Below are positions 59,305-64,000 of a DNA stretch of 64,000 bases, piece after piece. The translations under genes and the position numbers were made by a program. The notes beneath the pieces were generated by a model. The model ran no database searches and was not told the DNA's origin. It saw only the letters and a list, made by a program, of their open reading frames with translations. Within the stretch, counting starts at the first letter, position 1. Every line of letters starts with the position of its first letter. The stretch spans positions 42,251-106,250 of the forward strand of contig NZ_KZ819037.1 in the NCBI RefSeq assembly GCF_003115845.1. The letters are read 5' to 3'. This DNA is from Brenneria roseae subsp. roseae. GTDB lineage: Bacteria; Pseudomonadota; Gammaproteobacteria; Enterobacterales; Enterobacteriaceae.

Positions 59305-60251
59305 GGCCTAACCTCCGATATGTCTGGCAATTCGCCCCGCATCCAGCCGGGACGATGGTAATGTTCCCTGACTTCTTGCACGCTGTGGGGCTGCGCTTTA
59401 AATAGCCGGATACTGTTTTCCAGATTGTTGCGTTCAAGCAAAGTGATAAATCGAGGATGCAAATAAAAGTCGCTGCCCATCACCCAACGGTGCGCGGACC
59501 AGGATTCGCATTCATTGTCGTGGGCGTAAGGGTATAGCTGTCTGGCCAATGCAATTCCGCTGATAAATTTAGTTTTCACTACTTCAATATCGAGCGGATA
59601 AATATATAGCGTACTGGCATAAAGCCAGAGCTGATTAGCCAACTGATGTAGCCGACTTTCATTCGACAATAAATAATATTGCTCTCTATTCAGATGAATA
59701 TAATAATCACCCTGCCCTACAGAATAATTACTCTCCGCACCGAACATGTAATAAACCAGACGCTCATCTTCTTTTAACGCCAGATATAAGCTGTCATGTG
59801 GGGAAAGAAATACGGACTGCTCCGTCTCGTTTAATGTGGCCCACCACAATCGTAATAGATCGGGATTGTAACTGCGAAATAACGCTTTTGTACCATCAGG
59901 ATAAATACAGGCGATTCTTTGTTGCCAGTAGCGAGTTATTTCATCCAGCGACAGCGCAGAATGCAATAAAATAATACCGGGCGGTTGCATAGCCTGAGTT
60001 TCCTCTATCCAGCGCAGCAACGTTTCCCCGGATTTTCCTTCTTCAACCATTACAACCATCGGCGCCCATCGTTGCCATTCCCCGGCGTCCGGCGCAAAAC
60101 GCAATTGCCGGCACAGCGGCGCGGCAGCAGGCTGAAACGCTTGCCAGAATTCAGGCAGCGCGGGATAACACATTATGTCAATAATGGCATAAAGCGGTGA
60201 TGTCCCGTGCTGAATAATATCAAACAGGGTTAGTGAGGTTAATTTATTCAT
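59301..60251 (-). CDS. DUF4123 adaptor/chaperone (first of two)
   Basis: This 316-residue protein has the DUF4123 pattern PLYAIIDIMCYPALPEFWQ, GETLLRWIEETQAMQPPGII and ALFRSYNPDLLRLWWATL, with a C-terminal helical lobe. It is distinct in sequence from the neighbour at 58378. Two tandem DUF4123 genes suggest that one serves the upstream PAAR-lipase and one the Rhs. Confidence 0.8.
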   Translation of the reverse strand: MNKLTSLTLFDIIQHGTSPLYAIIDIMCYPALPEFWQAFQPAAAPLCRQLRFAPDAGEWQRWAPMVVMVEEGKSGETLLRWIEETQAMQPPGIILLHSALSLDEITRYWQQRIACIYPDGTKALFRSYNPDLLRLWWATLNETEQSVFLSPHDSLYLALKEDERLVYYMFGAESNYSVGQGDYYIHLNREQYYLLSNESRLHQLANQLWLYASTLYIYPLDIEVVKTKFISGIALARQLYPYAHDNECESWSAHRWVMGSDFYLHPRFITLLERNNLENSIRLFKAQPHSVQEVREHYHRPGWMRGELPDISEVRP

Positions 60252-60328
60252 TCCTGAATCGATGTTTAAAAGCAGTAAATTAATATTACTGCAATAGTAA
60301 TAAACGAATTAGCGGTTATCACACCGTG

Positions 60329-61096
60329 TCAAATCTGTTCGCCCCTCGCCCAGCGTTCACGAACTTCCGCCGGAGATAGCGGCGGGAATTTTATGCCACG
60401 ATCTTGTAGCTGTTGTTTCACCTTCAGTAACCATGGGTAGTGTGGAGAATTATGAGACATTATCGACATACTCTCATGCACTCGCCATACCAGACTTCCC
60501 CCCGTCGCGGCATAGGTATCTACACGCGCACCTTGCTCAATCAGCCAGTACACGATTTCATATTTATTTAAGTAAGCCGCGTAATGTGTCGCCGTTGTTT
60601 TTTGCTTATCCGCCAGATTAATATCAGCCCCGCGCTCTACCAGCAGTTTAATATCCGCCCAGCGTTCTTCACTTATCGCATTAAACAAAGCTGGTTCTTT
60701 ATTATGATCCAATGCGTTAGGATTACCGCCAAAATCCAGCATCATTTTCAGCCACTCCGACGATTTTGCCCCTGCGACCATACTCACGGCATTACTGCCA
60801 TTCCCTGAAGTGAAATTAGGATCGGCACCCAGTTTTAACGCTAGTTTCGCCCCCGCCTGATCCTGCTTCATCACCAGCCATAGCAGTGGCGTAATTCCCT
60901 CTTTGCCATGAATATTCAGATCAAGCCCCTGCACCAACTGTCGCCGGGCGGCGCTTTCATCACCCTTGCGGATAGTTTCCAGCAGCGCCGCCATCGGTGG
61001 TTCAAAAAAATCACTGGCCTGCATACTGCGTCCTCCAGCTTGACAGGCTGTTAACAGCGACAGGCAGGCCAATAGCAGTTTGACCCAACGCCTCAA
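60329..61096 (-). CDS. Ankyrin-repeat lipoprotein, probable lipase-effector immunity (second of two)
   Basis: This 255-residue protein has a lipobox (SLLTAC, Cys18) and ankyrin repeats such as GITPLLWLVMKQDQAGAKLA, LVERGADINLADKQ and AYLNKYEIVYWLIEQGA. It is a close paralogue of the gene at 61093, which it overlaps by 4 nt. Envelope lipoproteins next to T6SS phospholipases are usually their immunity proteins. Confidence 0.8.
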   Translation of the reverse strand: MRRWVKLLLACLSLLTACQAGGRSMQASDFFEPPMAALLETIRKGDESAARRQLVQGLDLNIHGKEGITPLLWLVMKQDQAGAKLALKLGADPNFTSGNGSNAVSMVAGAKSSEWLKMMLDFGGNPNALDHNKEPALFNAISEERWADIKLLVERGADINLADKQKTTATHYAAYLNKYEIVYWLIEQGARVDTYAATGGSLVWRVHESMSIMSHNSPHYPWLLKVKQQLQDRGIKFPPLSPAEVRERWARGEQI

Positions 61097-61872
61097 AGCG
61101 GCTCTCCCTTTGCCCGGCGCTCTCTTACCTCTGCGGGTGATAACGGTGGAAAATTAACGCCGCGTTGCTGTAATAGCTGTTTTACTTTTAACGCCCAGGG
61201 GTATTGAGGCGATTGGGGGGACATAATTGACAAGCTGTCATGTACTCGCCATGCCAGACTACCATCAGTTGCTGAATAGGTGTCTGCCTTAGCGCCTTGT
61301 TCAATCAGCCAATACACTATTTCATACTTATTTATATAAGCCGCGTAAAGTGCACTATTTCTTTTTTGACCATCCTCTAAATTTATATCTGCTCCGCGTT
61401 CTATCAGCAATTTAATATCCGCCCACCGTTCTTCACCGATGGCACTAAATATCGCAGGTTGCCCAAGATGTCCAATCGCATTGGGATCCCCCCCCGCATC
61501 CAGCATTATACGAAGCCAGTCAGGATCTTTCGCACCCGATACCGAATTAACCGTACTATCGCCATAACCGTCCTTATAATTCGGATCGGCCCCTAGCTTT
61601 AATGCCAGTTTTACTGCCTTCTTGTCCTGCGTTTCATAAATCAGCCACAGCAGCGGGGTAACGCCTTCTTTTCCCTGAACATTCAGATTTAATCCCTGTG
61701 ACAATTGGTGCCTTGCCGCGGCATCATCACCATTACGGATACTTTGCAACAGCGCCGCCATCGGCGGCTCAAATAACTCACTGGCCTGCATACTGCGTCC
61801 TCCGGCTTGACAGGCGGTTAAACATCCCAGAATAACTAACCCTACCCATTTTAAACGTGCCAACCATTGCAT
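61093..61872 (-). CDS. Ankyrin-repeat lipoprotein, probable lipase-effector immunity (first of two)
   Basis: This 259-residue paralogue of the 60329 product has a lipobox (GCLTAC, Cys21) followed by QAGGRSMQAS, which is identical in both, then ankyrin repeats. The start shares its first base with the last base of the PAAR-lipase stop, so effector and immunity are coupled. Anchoring in the envelope fits protection against a membrane-lipid-degrading toxin. Confidence 0.82.
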   Translation of the reverse strand: MQWLARLKWVGLVILGCLTACQAGGRSMQASELFEPPMAALLQSIRNGDDAAARHQLSQGLNLNVQGKEGVTPLLWLIYETQDKKAVKLALKLGADPNYKDGYGDSTVNSVSGAKDPDWLRIMLDAGGDPNAIGHLGQPAIFSAIGEERWADIKLLIERGADINLEDGQKRNSALYAAYINKYEIVYWLIEQGAKADTYSATDGSLAWRVHDSLSIMSPQSPQYPWALKVKQLLQQRGVNFPPLSPAEVRERRAKGEPL

Positions 61873-63245
61873 TATGCCCCCTTGAGTACACTGGTAATTT
61901 TACCGATATCGTCCTTTTTCTGGCTTTCAATTCCAGCAATGACTTGATCCATACCATGACGGGCCAACGGTGAACCACCAGCGGCGGGCAGCGACTGCAT
62001 GGTCCCCACCGCTTTCGGCAACGCACCGCCCAGCAGCGTCGCCACGCCTATTACGCCTCCGATCGCCGCGCCAGCCGAACCGCCTATCAGCGCTCCGGCG
62101 CCGGACAATAATCCCGGCACCATCGCCTTACCATAACCCTGCACCATAGTTAGAATTTCACCATCCACCGCCTGAGTGGTAATCAGCGAGTCAATTCTGG
62201 CAAGATCGGCCCCTCCAGCTCGTACAGTAGTAGTCTCATGCAAGCCCGCGGCATTAAAGGTATAGCCGGGTAAACCGCTTATCCCAACCCCTGCCGATGC
62301 TAAACCGCCTCCCAAAGAATGACCGACAATCACAAGAGATGATTCTGATAAAACATCTTTTACCTGAGTAGCTAAATCCATTGCCTGATTATATTGCGCC
62401 GTTTCCATACCTACACTCTGGCTGCCATTGGTCAACCAGTCTTTTATCCCGGTTACCGCATTATTGGTTCCCCGATAAGTCAGCATAGTTTCATCATTTA
62501 CGGCTGACTTAAACAATGCGGAACCAAAGCCCGTTTTTTCACTCATAAATTTGGCATTTTCAAGCCCCGGAATTGTGCTGGTATCAATCAATTCCAACCC
62601 CACCGGCGCCTTCGGCAACGCTGCTAACACGCCGCGCCGGAACTCATCCACAGAATAAACATATTGCGCCGCTTCCGCCCGCAGAATATTGTCGTTATTA
62701 AACTCCAGCCGTTTCGCCGCGTCCGCCAGCCCCGGCAGCGTTGCCGATTCGGCCGCCAGTTTGGCTCGCGCCAGATAGCGTTCCTGACGCTGTAGCAGCG
62801 TCAGCGCCTCGTCCAACACCGGCAGTTCCGCCGCCTGCGCCCATTCCATCAGCGCCGGGGCCAGCATCGGCGTTAACGCCAGCAGCGGTGAACGCCGCTG
62901 CGCTGACTGTTCCGCGCAGGCCTTGACCGGAGACTGGTACGGCGTATCGCCAATAATTACGTCTCCGCTGCCCGCCGCCACCGCGCCGCCGCAGCCAATG
63001 GCATCCCCCACGCGCGCCGCCAGCTTGCCGTTGATGATAACGGTGCCGGAGCCAGCGGATATCGCCCGGCTGTGTACGCCATGTGGCATATTCGGACAAG
63101 GACAGGCATGCAGCAGCACCGCGTCGCCTTTGCGCGCGGCCGGTATGCCGTTGATGATGACATCGCCGCTGCCTTCGATAATCGGCGTGGCCGGAAAGCA
63201 GCCGTGTCCGGCACAGCTATCACCTAAACGTGCAGCACTCGGCAT
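61872..63245 (-). CDS. PAAR-domain lipase effector (T6SS)
   Basis: In this 457-residue protein the N-terminal PAAR repeat domain (residues ~1-100: GSGDVIINGIPAARKGD, GSGTVIINGKLAARVGD, GSGDVIIGD) sharpens the VgrG spike. The C-terminal class 3 lipase domain has the nucleophile elbow VGHSLGG with Ser310 and the upstream TYRGTNN oxyanion-type loop. A glycine-rich hydrophobic stretch (~375-415) could insert into membranes. It lies 12 nt after vgrG and is followed by two ankyrin lipoproteins. This is a phospholipase-type antibacterial or anti-host effector by family. Confidence 0.88.
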   Translation of the reverse strand: MPSAARLGDSCAGHGCFPATPIIEGSGDVIINGIPAARKGDAVLLHACPCPNMPHGVHSRAISAGSGTVIINGKLAARVGDAIGCGGAVAAGSGDVIIGDTPYQSPVKACAEQSAQRRSPLLALTPMLAPALMEWAQAAELPVLDEALTLLQRQERYLARAKLAAESATLPGLADAAKRLEFNNDNILRAEAAQYVYSVDEFRRGVLAALPKAPVGLELIDTSTIPGLENAKFMSEKTGFGSALFKSAVNDETMLTYRGTNNAVTGIKDWLTNGSQSVGMETAQYNQAMDLATQVKDVLSESSLVIVGHSLGGGLASAGVGISGLPGYTFNAAGLHETTTVRAGGADLARIDSLITTQAVDGEILTMVQGYGKAMVPGLLSGAGALIGGSAGAAIGGVIGVATLLGGALPKAVGTMQSLPAAGGSPLARHGMDQVIAGIESQKKDDIGKITSVLKGA

Positions 63246-63257
63246 CTCTTGTTCTCC

Positions 63258-64000
63258 TTAACGCCGATCCGGCGCTTCCGGCAAGGTGGGCTTGTTAGGC
63301 GCATCCGGTTCAATGGATACCGGCGACGTGCCGGTTCCGGGCGAGCCGCCGTCATTAATTTTGACGATCGTGCCGGAAATGGTGACGCCTGCGCCGTCCA
63401 GTTTGATAAAGCCGCCCGGCCCTTTGATCGTCAACGCCTGCCCCGCTTCCAGTACGATATCTGCCGCTTTCAGGTAGCTGTCAGTATTCACCACCGTATG
63501 CTGATGCGCGCCGATCAGGGTTTCTTCCGAACCGGAAAGAGTGGTCTGGCGGCTGCCTTCGATCCGCGTGATCTCACCGCCGCCGATAAATCGCTTGAAC
63601 GACTGCACGACTTTTTGCACAAAGTGACGACCGATGTACTGGTGATGGTCCTGACCGATCTGTTCAAAGTCATCCTGCCCGATAGTGCGATGGCTGTGCC
63701 GGTCGACGCGCTGGAACTGATCCTGAGACACCGTCAGATGCTGATCCCGGCCGACGCTCCGACGATGGATATTGTTGATCACCACGTCCATGTCTTTCTG
63801 AGCGTGGATATAGATCTGCTCGCGGGTCGCTTCGTCCTCGAAGCGCAGTTCGTTAAACCCGGCGCCCTTATGGGTATCGGTACGCAGCAATGTGCGCGTC
63901 TTATGGTTGGGCAATACATAGGGCGTTGGGTTGGTAGCGTGATACGTTCTGCCCGTGACAATAGGCTGGTCCGGGTCGCCTTCCAGGAAACTGACGATAA
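63258..64000 (-). CDS. vgrG: VgrG spike protein (C-terminal part, runs off the window)
   Basis: The visible part continues open to the window edge. It reads [20 protein letters not shown], then [20 protein letters not shown] and [10 protein letters not shown], the VgrG base-to-needle transition. A beta-helical HRT.GQD-type region and an extended C-terminal tail follow ([20 protein letters not shown]). The VgrG tip binds the PAAR protein encoded 12 nt downstream. The frame should not be started at the internal methionine or valine at 63914; the gene is longer. Confidence 0.95.
   Translation of the reverse strand, partial: IVSFLEGDPDQPIVTGRTYHATNPTPYVLPNHKTRTLLRTDTHKGAGFNELRFEDEATREQIYIHAQKDMDVVINNIHRRSVGRDQHLTVSQDQFQRVDRHSHRTIGQDDFEQIGQDHHQYIGRHFVQKVVQSFKRFIGGGEITRIEGSRQTTLSGSEETLIGAHQHTVVNTDSYLKAADIVLEAGQALTIKGPGGFIKLDGAGVTISGTIVKINDGGSPGTGTSPVSIEPDAPNKPTLPEAPDRR

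Overview
The window looks like chromosome of a soft-rot or tree-pathogen enterobacterium (Pectobacteriaceae: Brenneria, Dickeya, Pectobacterium or Lonsdalea-like). The housekeeping gene order and product lengths match Escherichia coli closely (corA, uvrD-xerC-dapF, cyaA/hemCDXY, argX-hisR-leuT-proM, the wec cluster, rho, trxA, rhlB, gppA). ERIC-type repeats are present, and the accessory genes (a 2-succinocysteine-type operon, Rhs/VgrG type VI secretion modules) are of the kind seen in that family. The genus call is inference.

Layout: 1-6655 holds the 5' half of corA with a regulated-looking leader, then the lptM-dapF-DUF484-xerC-yigB-uvrD run on the minus strand, with a LexA-box candidate before uvrD. 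6733-15338 holds cyaY, an MFS transporter not found here in E. coli, cyaA with its CRP site, and the divergent hemC-hemD-hemX-hemY operon. 15595-24681 is accessory metabolism: a DJ-1/PfpI protein and a six-gene minus-strand operon (lyase of the fumarase superfamily, GNAT acetyltransferase, lipoprotein binding protein, permease, ATPase, M20 deacetylase). This gene set matches the published N-acetyl-S-(2-succino)cysteine lyase route that turns S-(2-succino)cysteine into cysteine and fumarate. A hydroxycarboxylate-dehydrogenase-like gene and a second binding protein flank it.

24808-25281 is a four-tRNA operon (Arg, His, Leu, Pro in transcription order). 25481-37698 is the enterobacterial common antigen cluster, wecA to wecG, complete except that rffH is absent. 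38005-43034 holds rho (with a long leader carrying an ERIC and a structured element), trxA, rhlB and gppA.

From 43035 to the end is a genomic island. Read in its own minus-strand direction, it starts with vgrG, a PAAR-lipase effector, two ankyrin lipoproteins (likely immunity), two DUF4123 adaptors, a full-length rhs with its immunity gene, a 5'-truncated rhs with its immunity gene, and a small exported protein. Each toxin/immunity cassette is bounded by a symE gene or symE remnant plus a near-identical hairpin. A ~5.7-kb mobile element (ParDE, tyrosine recombinase, CHC2/Toprim/ATPase primase-helicase, XRE regulator) sits inside this array and separates a frameshifted rhs toxin tip from its upstream neighbour.

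No rRNA gene and no CRISPR array was seen. Toxin family assignments for the Rhs tips are left open because they could not be searched.
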